Source: Clavulina sp. PMI_390
Lineage: Eukaryota > Basidiomycota > Agaricomycetes > Cantharellales > Hydnaceae
Direction: 5' to 3'
Length of the DNA stretch: 31,940 bases
Assembly: GCA_015039315.1 (NCBI GenBank)
Contig: WIDE01000057.1
Span: 179,180-211,119 of the forward strand
Shown here: positions 9,445 through 19,615 of the stretch, piece by piece
Layout: each line of letters starts with the position of its first letter
Numbering within the stretch: position 1 is the stretch's first letter
Program-made: the position numbers and the translations under genes
The notes under the pieces: generated by a model
Told to the model about the DNA's origin: nothing
What the model saw: only the letters and a program-made list of their open reading frames with translations
The model's database searches: none

Positions 9445-12235
9445 ATGGATAAAACTGTCGTAAGCTTTGTGGTGGCATAGAAGCGAGCTTCCGGCTCACG
9501 ATTACTTTCTTGTCTCCCGTACAGGAGAGCTTTCTAACCCCGTCTGAGCCGTCCTCACCAACCGATCACTGGAGAGCCTCTCGTCCTGCTTCTCCCTCCC
9601 CATCTATACGCTCCACATCGTCCAATATCTTCGTTCCGAATTCAGGAGTGATTGAATTATCTCTTGCGGATTTCTGCGAGTATGTCAACGAACGCTCCTC
9701 GCTCAGAAAGGCATCTATATTGTCCATTGAGGGATACCGCCAACGCATTGGCGTGATTATACATCGGTTTGTTGTTCTTGCGCTGGCTCGACACGGTCAG
9801 CAGGGTATCTGGCTGCGGCTTGACCGCCGAGCAGAGAAAGGAGTGTCATTTCTCGGACTGATAAGAGCTCGAGGTACGACTCGTGCCAATGATAGAGTGA
9901 GTAGATCTTTTGGGCCAAGGAAGATATTCTAAATATCGCTCGTCCTTGAAGGCCTGCTTATCAGGTGGGAAAGAGAAACTTGTTCATCAAGCAACCCTTG
10001 AAACCGCCTATACATTTGAGAGCCACCCTTCTCTGGCTGATCTGAACCGTCTACTGGAAATTGTCACAAAAGAGCTTGAAACGTATAATATATGGCCAGT
10101 GAGTCTCGTTTTCATTTTTTGCACCCAATACCTCACGTTATCACACAGGAAAATTGCTGGTTCTTTTCCTCGCTGATTCAGCAACATCTCACTGCAGCGG
10201 AAGCCGGCTCGTTTTCCCTCGATCATCGGAGTGCGCGCCACAGTAAAATGGGTAATGCCATTCGCCAGAGAGTTTTCGCACAATACAACCAAGAAAACTC
10301 GCACAGAGCTCGCGTTGGATCTCCTCGGCCGGGCATACAAGCGGATCATTTTTCCACGAAGGCGAGAGGACCTCTCAACCGATTACTCACTTTGTCGTGA
10401 TCAAGAGTCTGTTTTAGGGAAAGCAAAAGGCTGTGAGCATACAAACGGAGGGGGAGTCCATAAACCAGCATATTGAGCGGAGCTATTACTTGAATGAACT
10501 CAACATCAACGAAGATGCAGTTCTGGAGGCAGGTACTTTACCTGCCCTAGTGGAATGGTTGACAACAGAAAGTGGGCATGTTTCACTTGAGCTCTTTTCC
10601 ATACTCGGCAGGTCAACCCCGCTATCACAGATACGGAGTCCATAGACCTTAGATTCCGCGATGTCTTCTTGACCACATATCCAATGTTCACAAGCGCGGC
10701 CACGGTGGTGAACCTGCTTGTTGCCCGTTACGAGATGAAACGACCTTATGAGAAGTGCGAGTTGGAGTTGAACCATTGGGAGGATAACCAAGTACAACTT
10801 GTGCAGATTCAGTTCGTATCTCATCTTTTATCCACTCTGTTTCCAACTCACGCGGCGAATCGCTAACCAGAGCACTCCTTGCTAATTTATTAGAGTGCTT
10901 GCGGTATTGCGCTGCTGGGTCCAAGACTATCACCTCCTTGACTCAGAGCCAGGGGAAGTGTCACGTATTTGCGCATTTCTGTCGAACATCAGGGGCCCGG
11001 AGAAGACCCAATCACTAGCGCAAAGCGTCCTTAGGATAATCGATAGCAAGGTCTATTAGTCCCTACCGTTTATGAGACCAAGATCCTGATTCCGTCATTT
11101 TAGGGCTGGGAGAAAATGCCAGCGAACCTCTCTTTGCCGCTCACGAGTGAAAGACCTACGTCACCTGATAGTGTAGGTAATTCCACCAAATAGCACAACG
11201 ACCGCGGGGCTGAGTCGATTGATATTTTGTCCAGCTCCCCTGCATCGTGGGTTTCGGTGTGAATGAATTGGCCTCCCAGCTGACGATAATGGAGTCTGAG
11301 CACTATCTTCGTATCTCCTCACATGATCTTATCGCTTCTGTGAAGGAATCCTATCCAAATTCTGGTCTAGGTATTAAGAGCTGGCCACGATCAGCAGGAG
11401 GGCTGCAAAAATACGCAAGGTTCAATCGAAGCCTGACCAAAGCTGTGATATGCATGGTTCTTGAAGCAGAGACGGTTGCCAAGCGTAGAAATATCGTGAT
11501 CCATCTGATTAATGTTACCAAGGCGAGTCTTCCTCGTTCTCCCTCCTGGTGTCTGTTCTTCGTATCCCCTGAGGGGAGCGCTTACTTTGTAAGGACCGTT
11601 CCTCCCTTTGATATTCAGGAACTCTGGACTCTGCGGAGCTTCTCGTCGCTACATTCCATTGTGTTAGGCCTAACCTCATCAAAGCTGAAAGACCTTGTCT
11701 CGACATGGTACACCATCGCAGATGAGAAAGCGTGGTTAGATAAGATACTACGACTCGCGAGGGGGTCAAGCAACAAAGGCGCATATCACGCTGAGCATAT
11801 GAGGGCAATTTCTGATGGGACTCCGTGTCTCCCAGTTATCGGTGAGTGTCGATTCTGCAAAATAAAAAGAAGAAACGCAGCTAGTAACAGGTTACGATCG
11901 AATTCTCTCATACCTCGATAGATAATTACTTGCCCTCCCTGAAGCTCCTTCTTTCAGGGCGAGAGCCCGAAATTGACCTCCTGGCACAGGCATCCACATC
12001 AACAACCACCACATCGTCACCTATCAACTTTTCGCGTCGTCGTGACATTGCCGAGGCCTGCCATACGGGCCTCCAGTTCCAGGCGCGAAAACATATTGGG
12101 ATGAAGGAGAACTTGGGACTACGGACCTGGATTGAACGGCAGCTTACGCTCGCAGCAGCTGCAAGTGAGGGGTGGTATAAAGAACGATCAAAAGAATTAA
12201 AGCAAAGCGAAGGGACGCATGCCAGTATCCGGTAG
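9445..12235 (+). CDS. Module A fused to a Ras guanine-nucleotide exchange factor
   Basis: Proposed exons: 9445-9459, 9525-9896, 9952-10098, 10149-10313, 10418-10571, 10631-10811, 10894-11050, 11104-11172, 11235-11522, 11619-11841 and 11922-12235, about 694 residues. Exons 1-4 are module A (MDKTV, VIELSLADFCEYVNE, IHRFVVLAL, IWLRLDRR, YNIWP, ENCWFFSSLIQQHL, KMGNAIRQRVF). Exons 5-8 give a RasGEF N-terminal domain (LEAGTLPALVEWL, DVFLTTYPMFTSAATVVNLL). Exons 9-11 give the Cdc25-type catalytic domain (NELASQLTIMES, FNRSLTKAVICMVLEAE, SFSSLHSIVLGLTSSKL, SPINFSRRRDIAEACH). RasGEFs load GTP on Ras-like GTPases. Exon 5 has no ATG, so it needs an upstream exon, and module A is the only candidate. The linking intron 10314-10417 has a weak donor (gttgga). 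Without it, module A would read to a stop at 10400 (261 residues). The domains are secure; the fusion is likely. Confidence 0.65.
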
Positions 12236-12584
12236 CCCTTTCCCTGTTATCATACGATCCCACTTCCGTCACTCACCAGACTTTTTTGTTTCTCGTTTCA
12301 TCAACAAAGGTATGGGCTAGAATCCGCTGGCTTTTAAAGGTATAGATCCTCCTTTCCTCTTCATCCCTTGATGCAAATAAGCATGTTGCCTCTAGAATAT
12401 TGAGCATTGTGGTATTCATTCAGGTCGCGATATCCGTAACTCATTTACGAGGAAGTAGGCGCCACGCACCGGGTAAAATGTATCCCCTGTAGTATGCAAT
12501 TGAAATTTTGGAACTCTATTATTACGAGACAATCATCTTTCTCTATGTTATCTTGTCACCGATACTTCAAACCTGAGCTAGCCT
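12236..12584. other. Convergent 3' intergenic region
   Basis: A 349-bp gap between the 3' ends of the RasGEF gene (plus) and the F-box gene (minus). It is presumably 3' UTR and terminator sequence; nothing else is recognised. Confidence 0.5.
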
Positions 12585-13941
12585 TCATCCCAAATTTGCG
12601 AATACCCTCTTGCTATATGCCTTCCTCAACCGATCCCAGAATGCCCCATTGCCCTTGGGGAACGTTTCGCGAGCATCATATTCTAGCTGCACGTTCTCGT
12701 ACGAGTCGAGCAGCGTAGTCAACACCTCCTCCAAGACAGCCGGGTCTTCATCCTCAGTCTCTTTTAGAGTGACCATTCGGAGATAAGGATAAGGGAGCGG
12801 GGTCGGCTTCCCTCCAGTGGACATATGCGCCTTCGGATCCAGAGTGTGTGGGATGAGTAATCCGCGCAGGACGGAACTTGCCTCGGCCGCATCTTCTATC
12901 ACGACATCCGTGAGCAATGGGAACTCGAGCTTCCTGGCTGGGGGATGAGGATGATCGTAGGGGAATGGATTTTTCAAGCGGAGTTTGGTGACTGCAGGGA
13001 AGGAGGAGACGTGGCCGTACATCGGAGGAGTGCCGAGCCAGCATGATTCCCAGTGGAGTTCATCGAGCGCTGGAGCGTCGAGGAATGGGGAAACGCTGAA
13101 CTGGGTCTGATGGAGAACTTTGAGTTTGGGGAGGAAAATGCGGGTATCGGGTACTTCGCCAAGCATGCCACCCTCCCACAGACGGAGGCTGGTTAGGTTC
13201 TCCGAGGATTTGACTAATGGAAGCGTCCATGTTGGCAAGCTGCCATTTAAGGCGACGACGAGCTTATCAAATGAGTTTTTAGGGATTGGCTTGATGGGGA
13301 TCCCAACAACTGTTACATCCGCAAGTGCAGTAAGTGATTCGGGTTGTGCGAACACCTGGACGGGCCGTCTCGCCAGCTTGGGGGCTTTGCCCATGAGCAT
13401 AAGGGTTTTCAGGCGTGGCATGGGTCCAGGGAGAGGGAAGATAAGAGGGGTGATGCTGCTCCCTAGCTGGTAACAGTGAAGTGTAGAGCATCGCTCCAAA
13501 TGAAAGATGATTGGCTCGTAGACGTGCAGAAAATCCTCAGGAGGAGAGGTTCCCTCTATTGCTGGGGCCAGATAGATGTCGATCGGTCTATTTCGCGATC
13601 GCTCGAGAAAGGCGGTGATCATCGAGCGCCCAACGTCTGGTCCCTTGTTAACGGTGAGCTCGGTGACGACGATCCACGTCCAGAGCTGCGCGATACCAAT
13701 TGTGATATTTCGCCAACGCGCAGAGACTGAAGTCAGCACGAGAAGAGTTTTCAGCTGTTGTTGTGCTATTACAGGGAATCTTGGCGAATGGGTTGGGGTC
13801 GTGTGGGCGCCGAGCTCGAAGATCTCGACGAGCAACTCATCGGGGAGATAGTCAAAAAAGTTGATGGGGGACTCCAACGTCCTATGCAATCATATTTTCA
13901 CTGGCCGTGGTAGGATGTAGAAGTAGAGAGAGGACGTACAT
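12585..13941 (-). CDS. F-box protein, start codon split by an intron
   Basis: A 432-residue F-box protein of the type expanded in Agaricomycetes. Such proteins are usually substrate receptors of SCF ubiquitin ligases, binding Skp1 through the F-box and targets through a C-terminal repeat region. The F-box lies near residues 10-60 (YLPDELLVEIFELG, then ARWRNITIGIAQLW). The rest has irregular leucine-rich strands (LTSLRLWEGG, PKLKVLHQ, TKLRLKNPF) typical of these receptors. The large exon is 12585-13881. Its frame has no usable ATG before the F-box; instead AT at 13940-13941, donor GTACGT at 13939, acceptor TAG at 13882, then G restores ATG, giving MTLESPINFF. The intron is 58 bp. The substrate is unknown. 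Confidence 0.85.
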
Positions 13942-14846
13942 GACTGCCGATAAGGTGAATGGATCAGAGCTGTGGGCCTATAGGAAGGTGGTGGTTCAAG
14001 ATCCGAGCAGTCCTCTGACTAAGTTGTGCGAACGAACCGGAACTTAGACTGAGCGGAAAGGATACAGAGGACGGAGGGCAGAAGCTAGATGATGAATCGA
14101 TCATCGGTAAAATCATTCAATGATAATAATAGTGCCTTGTCAACTCACCCATCTGCTTCTCCGATGAAACGGACATACCGTTGAACACGCAATCCTGAAC
14201 AGGACTTGAGCAGTCTATAAGTTTAGCCTAATTAGGGCGGCTGTTACCCCAGACTCTCAATCGGAGACGTTTCTTGTTGGGCATCCCATAAGGTGTCACT
14301 GTGGCTGAGAAGCGGTGTCATCTCCAGGTTATGCTTGCTGTTGTGGATATCCTGTTTCGGCACTTTGAAGGAACGTGCAGCTAGAAAATAGCTCCGAGGG
14401 CCTTGCCCCAAGTAATTGGGAAATGAGGACGACTAGTTAGGGATAAAATGGCGCATGCGCTCGAGAGTAATGGATAATAGGTTGATGAGCGTGGGGGCAG
14501 GCGTTGTGGTGCGCTTTCCCACGCTTCCTTTTCCGGCCTCGAACCCACATCCGTCTGTTCCAGTCTCGTTGCCCTCGGAAGCTGTGACCTTCACCTATGA
14601 TAGATTCAATTTGGTAGAACTTTTATGTAATATATCTATTTGATATTCTGTTCGGCCCAGCCTAGTCTGAGACCAAGACAGACCGTCACCGAAATTCGCC
14701 ACCCAGAATATTTCCGTAGTTCTATGTCCGATTCCCACTAGCCCAGCAGCTTGGCCTCTTGTTGTAATATTGTAGGAAGGGGAAAACACTTCACAAGTGA
14801 CATGAATTACCGCAAACTTTGTATCTTACTCTCGAATAGGACTTGG
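13942..14846. other. Intergenic, upstream of F-box gene and 3' of bHLH gene
   Basis: About 900 bp on the minus-strand path from the bHLH stop to the F-box start. I see no exon with family resemblance and no tRNA. It should contain the F-box promoter and the bHLH 3' UTR. Confidence 0.5.
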
Positions 14847-15520
14847 TCACACGTTAACCTCATCGAACGACGCTACCTGTGCTCTCAGCACGTCCACCTC
14901 GTCGTTCAAGCTAGCAACAATTGCGCGTTCCTCCTCCAACCACTTCTGCTTCTCATCAGCAGCGACCTGTGCATCACCAATTGCCTGATCCATGAGCAGT
15001 TTCTCGAGCGTCCATCTTTCGATGTTGCGCATCTCGTTCTCTTTGAGCGCGCGAATGTACTGGACGGCACGGGTAAGAATGGTAGCGCCATCATCTTCGC
15101 CGAAGGTGCTGTCACCAGGGGGTAAAAGGGCGTGGAGCTCGCTGATGCCCTTTTCAATAGCCTCTCGTCGCTGAAGCTCAACCTCGTACTACCAGGCAAC
15201 AAAAAAGGGTGTGCCGTTCGTGTCGAGGTGGGAATGGCAATGGGTCAGTCATCCATGCAAGGCAGTAGAGCGGACCCGCATTAATGTCGCCGAAGAGAAA
15301 GGGTGGTTGTTAGTCCGATAGGAAACGCGACTCTTAAGCGAGTATGGGCGCTCAAGAGTGATAGGAACGGAACCGAAAAAAGAAATGAACGCACATGATT
15401 GTCGGACTGTTGAGCGTATCCGTTCTCCGCACCGCCCTCAGCGCCTTGTGCGTTCGCATGACCGCCCGCCTGGTGGTAGTACGAGGCCTCGTTATTCACT
15501 AGAGGCACGATCGCGGTCAT
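14847..15520 (-). CDS. Short bHLH transcription factor, Cbf1-like, divergent basic region
   Basis: Two exons: 15395-15520 (MTAIVPLVNN start, strong CCACCATGA context) and 14847-15188, with a 206-bp intron; 155 residues. The intron splits the basic region after SDNH, exactly where the paralogue at 19616-21120 is split after KDNH. The helix-loop-helix follows (REAIEKGISELHALLPP, GATILTRAVQYIRALKE), then MRNIERWTLEKLLMDQAIGD and a coiled coil. bHLH factors of the Cbf1/USF class dimerise and bind CACGTG-type E-boxes. The His, Glu and last Arg of the H-E-R base-reading set are kept (NHYEVELQRR), but two basic residues are Leu and Gln, against NHKEVERRRR in the paralogue. The N-terminal domain of the paralogue is missing. 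It may bind more weakly or act as a dimer partner; that is inference. Confidence 0.82.
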
Positions 15521-16547
15521 GGTGGACGCAAGTTTTGTTGTACGCGGGGGGTAAGGTGGAAAAGTGGGTGATGCCTTGCGAGGATAGTTCGTTGTGTTTG
15601 AGGAGAAAGATTGGGTGCAAAAGCACGGGACTGAGAAGCACGAGCACTTGGAGTCACGAGATGGTCCATAAATAGTAGGCAATAGGTTCGGCCGAGAAGC
15701 GAACGATGGGCACTGAGTAGACAATCGCCAATGCTGAGACAACATTCCTCGGTGAGTGGATTAGGCAGGACTCGTTGAGACCGATAGTGGGTGTGAAAGT
15801 TTGAGGAGCGTTATTGCCACTGGCTAACGAATTCAAGCTGGTCGACAGTGTTCTAGTTTATACATGCGGGCACTCGCCATCGATGCTGAGGATAGCATAT
15901 GCCTGAACTTTGGATTGATAGATTCATGTGTGGAAGATAATGTATCATATAAAATGGAGGTGTCGGAAGGGGTGGTAATCGGAGTAACGCTTATGTCGCC
16001 AGGGAAGAGGTGCGGCGGTGGCGATTCGCGTTGGGGGGAACTTGAACTATCGGAGTAGAACTGGTCCAGGCAGCAAGACTTCACATGAGACAGGCTATTT
16101 GGAGGATATAGGACGTTTGAGGTAGTATTAAATTTAAATCCTAAGGACGAGAAAATCGCTAGAGGCGAGTCGCCCCAAGGTCTGCTGGCATGCTGAGGGT
16201 GTGGCGAGAGGGGTTGGAGCGATATCAACGATCTTCATGACGCCTATATGACTCGCCGCCCAATCGTTCGCAAGAGGTTAGTGTTATCCATTAATTAGGT
16301 GCTTAAATGACTTAGGATCCGTATAGAGTTCATGCGGTTCACAAGAGTTGATGAGGAAAAAAGTGTGTTGTTGACGTCGAAGCGCAGTTGTCATGAACAA
16401 AACACGCGTTGAGGCGAAGATGCCTAGCATGATTCGAGAATACGATGATAGACGAGTTTGTATTGATACAGTGGGGAATCGAGCGATAGGAGTACATCAA
16501 TAAAGTACAAATCGACAGGCTAATGAAGATGATGAGCGGTGATGAAT
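15521..16547. other. Intergenic between bHLH gene and exon-repeat gene
   Basis: About 1.03 kb containing the promoter of the minus-strand bHLH gene and the 3' UTR of the next minus-strand gene. A 131-codon minus-strand open frame (15833-16228) shows no family features and I do not call it. Confidence 0.45.
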
Positions 16548-18854
16548 TTACGCGTTCGATCCAGACTTGATCGCGCGCCCTTCCTCGACCTTGTCAGTAT
16601 TCCCGCCAAGCTTGCCACTGATAATCTTGCTCTGGCCCTTCAGCTTGCTCATGAACCCGACCTTCTTCTTGCCGGTGCTGTCGGTACTCTCCTCGCTGGT
16701 AGTAGTATCAGTGCTCTCGGTCGTCTTGGAGGGGGTGACCTTGTTCTTGAGATCTTCGGCCTTACCCTCCATCTTGTCCTTTGTCGAGACACCAGGGGCG
16801 GTAGATGGCTGGGCGATAGTGTTATCTTCAGGGTTGGAGTAGGGTGAGGACTCGTTATAGGGAGAGGCGAGAGTCTCGTTCGTCTTGCCGGCGGCGATCT
16901 CGGAGGTGGCGAGTGGGTTAGGGTGGGCTAGTGGACGTTCAAAAAGAAAAGTCGGGATCAGAACCAAGCAACAGATTTGAGGCGATACGATCATAGTAGT
17001 AAGGGAACTCACCCTTTTCCTCAGGCAGAAGTGCAACGCCCTCCTCGTTAACACCACCGGGGAGCGCGCCAACACCATCCATGCGACCGCTCAGCGGCAG
17101 CTGACCCTGGACGTCCTCGCTAGGCAGCGTCTGTGTCTGATGGTGAGGCTGAGTGTGGCCGTCATTCAAACCAGCCCTCATCCCAGGGATGAATTCGTGT
17201 GGCTTCTCGTAGACGTGCTGGGCCGTCGCGCCTGCGGCGTATCCTGCGGCGGTCAGGCCTGCACCAGTAGCCTTAGCGGACTGGGTCCAGCTCGTGCTAT
17301 TAGTGTTGGTAGGCTCGACGGCGGTGTCGGCAGGTTTGTTCGCAAGGGCGGCTAAACGAAGGAACGAAGAAATATATAAGAATCGTTTAACGAACGATGC
17401 ATGGTGGAGTGAGGAACGTACCCTTGTCATCAGGAAGGATAGCCACACCGCTCTCATCGCGATGGCCCGGAAGCGCACCAACACCATCCATACGTCCGCT
17501 CGAAGGCAGCTGACCCTCCACATCCTCACTGGGTAGGGTCCGCGCACTGGTATCGTTGGAGGGAGCCTTCATGCCGGGGATGTACTCGTGAGGCTTTTCG
17601 TAGACGCGCTGAGCAGTTGCGCCTGCTGCGTAGCCTGCAGCTGTGAGCCCTGCAGCGGTAGCCTTAGCAGACTCGGTCCACGTCGTGCTGGAGGTAGTGG
17701 GCTCGGTGGTGGCAGGGAGGGATTCGGGACCCGTGGTGGACTCCATCGCAAAGTCAGGAGCCTTGTTAGCAAGAGCCTCTGCGAGAAACAGAAAGTGAGA
17801 AAAGAGTACGAAGAATTGCAGGAGTGGACGAAGAACGCACCTTTGTCATCAGGCAAGATCGCGACACCACTCTCATCGCGGTGGCCTGGCAGCGCACCAA
17901 CACCATCTCTCGGCCCACCCATCGTGCGCGCGCCAAAGAGTTCCTGGCTCGGCAACGACGCCGTCTCGCGATCGCTCACAACCTCCTTGCTCTTATCGAT
18001 CCCCGCCGTGCTCAGATGCGTGCCAGCAAGCGTATCGACGACCGTGTTCATCGCGTTGGACGCGGTGGTCGTTGCACTGCGTGCCGCATCGGTGTTGGCG
18101 GCGGTTTGAGCGGCAGAGGAGAGTTGAGCGTAGGCGAGGGTCGCGCCAGTTGCAGCAGCCTCAACGGCGCCGCGCCCAGTTTCGGCGACATTCGAGAGGG
18201 TGGATTGGGCGGTGGTGGAGAGGTTCTGGGATGGAGTGATGGTTTCGTGGTTCGTGGTAGTTTGGATGGGGGAGGTATTTGTGGCTAGTAGAAGGCGGAG
18301 GTCGATGATGTCATGTCAGTTTGGAAAGTGCTACGATCAAGGACGAAGAGAACGCACTTTGGCTGCTGAAGGCACCCTTCACGCTCTCGGGGAGAGCGTT
18401 ATAAGCTGCGCTACCGACAGCGGCGAGTGTGGTGCCAGCATCAGAGAGCATTTGGTTGGCAGTGGTGGGCTTTTCAGTCCATCCACCAGGAACTTGGACG
18501 CCGGGGGTGCTGAATGACGGACAAGTCGCAATCAGAAGACGTGAAGAAAAGGCTGATATGAGATAGTACGTACCTTACGGTGCTGTGACTCCCCAGCATG
18601 GCATCGACATGGCCCTGAGTCTTGGCCGTCGAATCGAGACCAGTCGTCTCGTGCGGCTGGACGATGTGGCTGGTCTCGCCAGGCACAGTGCTAGATTCCG
18701 TGAGGTCGGCAGTGTTGCCGAGTGCGGATTGAGTTGACTGAGCCCAATCACTGGCGGGCTGCTCAGTGATGGCAGACGAGGCTGGTAGTCGGGGGTTGGA
18801 GTGCTTGTTGGTGGGCACGGAAGGAGAATCACCGAGAATTTGTTGTTGATCCAT
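16548..18854 (-). CDS. 650-residue protein built from duplicated GVGALPG exons
   Basis: Six exons: 18574-18854, 18358-18509, 17841-18284, 17422-17778, 17013-17351 and 16548-16927. Frames close perfectly to 650 residues. Exons 3, 4 and 5 each end with a unit of the form DGVGALPG...GVAxLP(D/E)(D/E)K followed by a phase-1 intron. Exons 4 and 5 also share SAKATxAGLTAAGYAAGATA and VYEKPHE(Y/F)IPGM. The phase-1/phase-1 exons are therefore products of tandem exon duplication. Exons 1-3 are Ser/Thr/Gln-rich and Ala-rich, with no signal peptide or membrane segment. The last exon is acidic/Lys-rich and ends in KKKVGFMSKLKGQSKIISGK and KVEEGRAIKSG. I recall the GVGxLPG motif from uncharacterised basidiomycete proteins. 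A cytosolic, largely disordered stress-type protein is a guess only. Confidence 0.87.
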
Positions 18855-19615
18855 TATAGGAGACAGAAGTTTTCAGTCGGTGAGGGTAATTGAAACGTTA
18901 GAGGAAGAAGGGGAGTAGGTATGAGGAAAAGGACGATGGATCGAGAAAATGGAGTCTTATAGGGCCTGAGCAAGGGCACAGGTTGATGTCGATTGCGTCA
19001 CAGGTACGTAGCCGTATTGTGGTACATCACTCTGAACAAGAGAGAGCGCGCCGTTTGTCCGCTGAGCTCCACACGGAGGATCGAACATTGCTCAACCGTC
19101 AACGTCATTGATACTTTCGTATTTTTCATACCGCAGTCAGGGCCCAGCCACCGTCTGTCATTAGCGACACACGTAGTTTGTATGACAGTCTATCGTCATT
19201 GGCGTAACGCAATAATGGCATCTAATGTTCTAGAGCTGTGCGAGATGATGAAGAGATCTGGTGAGCGTGAAACAATGACACAGTGGGACGACTGGAGCGA
19301 GCGGGACCAGGTCGCGTGGAGTTTCAGCTGACTGTTATTTTCATAGGAAAAGACGAGTAGGAAGCATATGTCTACATGGAGTTGTAGCAGCGATGACAAT
19401 CATTATGGTACAGGTTTGGTGAAAAGCTCAACGCTGGTTGTCGGGCTATCCTTATGGGCGTCCCAAGAAACCGTGGGAACATGACACGGCAAATGCCGAC
19501 TGTGCCAGCGAATCACGTTTTCTTTCCCTCCATCGTCGCCCGACAACGTGACGTCGAGCTCACCTGACCTGGAAGCCTCAATCGAAATATCGAGAACAGC
19601 CGGCGCTTAATCCTA
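18855..19615. other. Divergent promoter region
   Basis: A 761-bp gap between the divergent starts of the 650-residue gene (minus) and the Cbf1-like gene (plus). It is expected to carry both promoters. No coding exon is recognised. Confidence 0.5.

Noticed and set aside
10314..10400. Natural C-terminus of a module A-only protein
   Set aside because: Possible, but it would leave the RasGEF exons without any start codon. I prefer the spliced fusion and note the stop as an alternative.
12585..13889. F-box gene starting at the left-open end of its large exon
   Set aside because: The frame begins without an ATG there; the split start codon explains it better.
14525..14560. A T-arm-like sequence on the minus strand (GGGTTCGAGGCC) suggesting a tRNA gene
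   Set aside because: The flanking bases do not form the T stem, and no anticodon or acceptor stem can be placed around it.
15281..15745. A 154-codon minus-strand open frame taken as one gene
   Set aside because: Only its middle (15395-15520) is the first bHLH exon. The part before it lies upstream of the well-placed ATG and the part after it is intron.
15833..16228. A 131-codon minus-strand open frame upstream of the short bHLH gene
   Set aside because: Low-complexity Ser/Pro-rich translation with no recognised feature and no paralogue; treated as intergenic.
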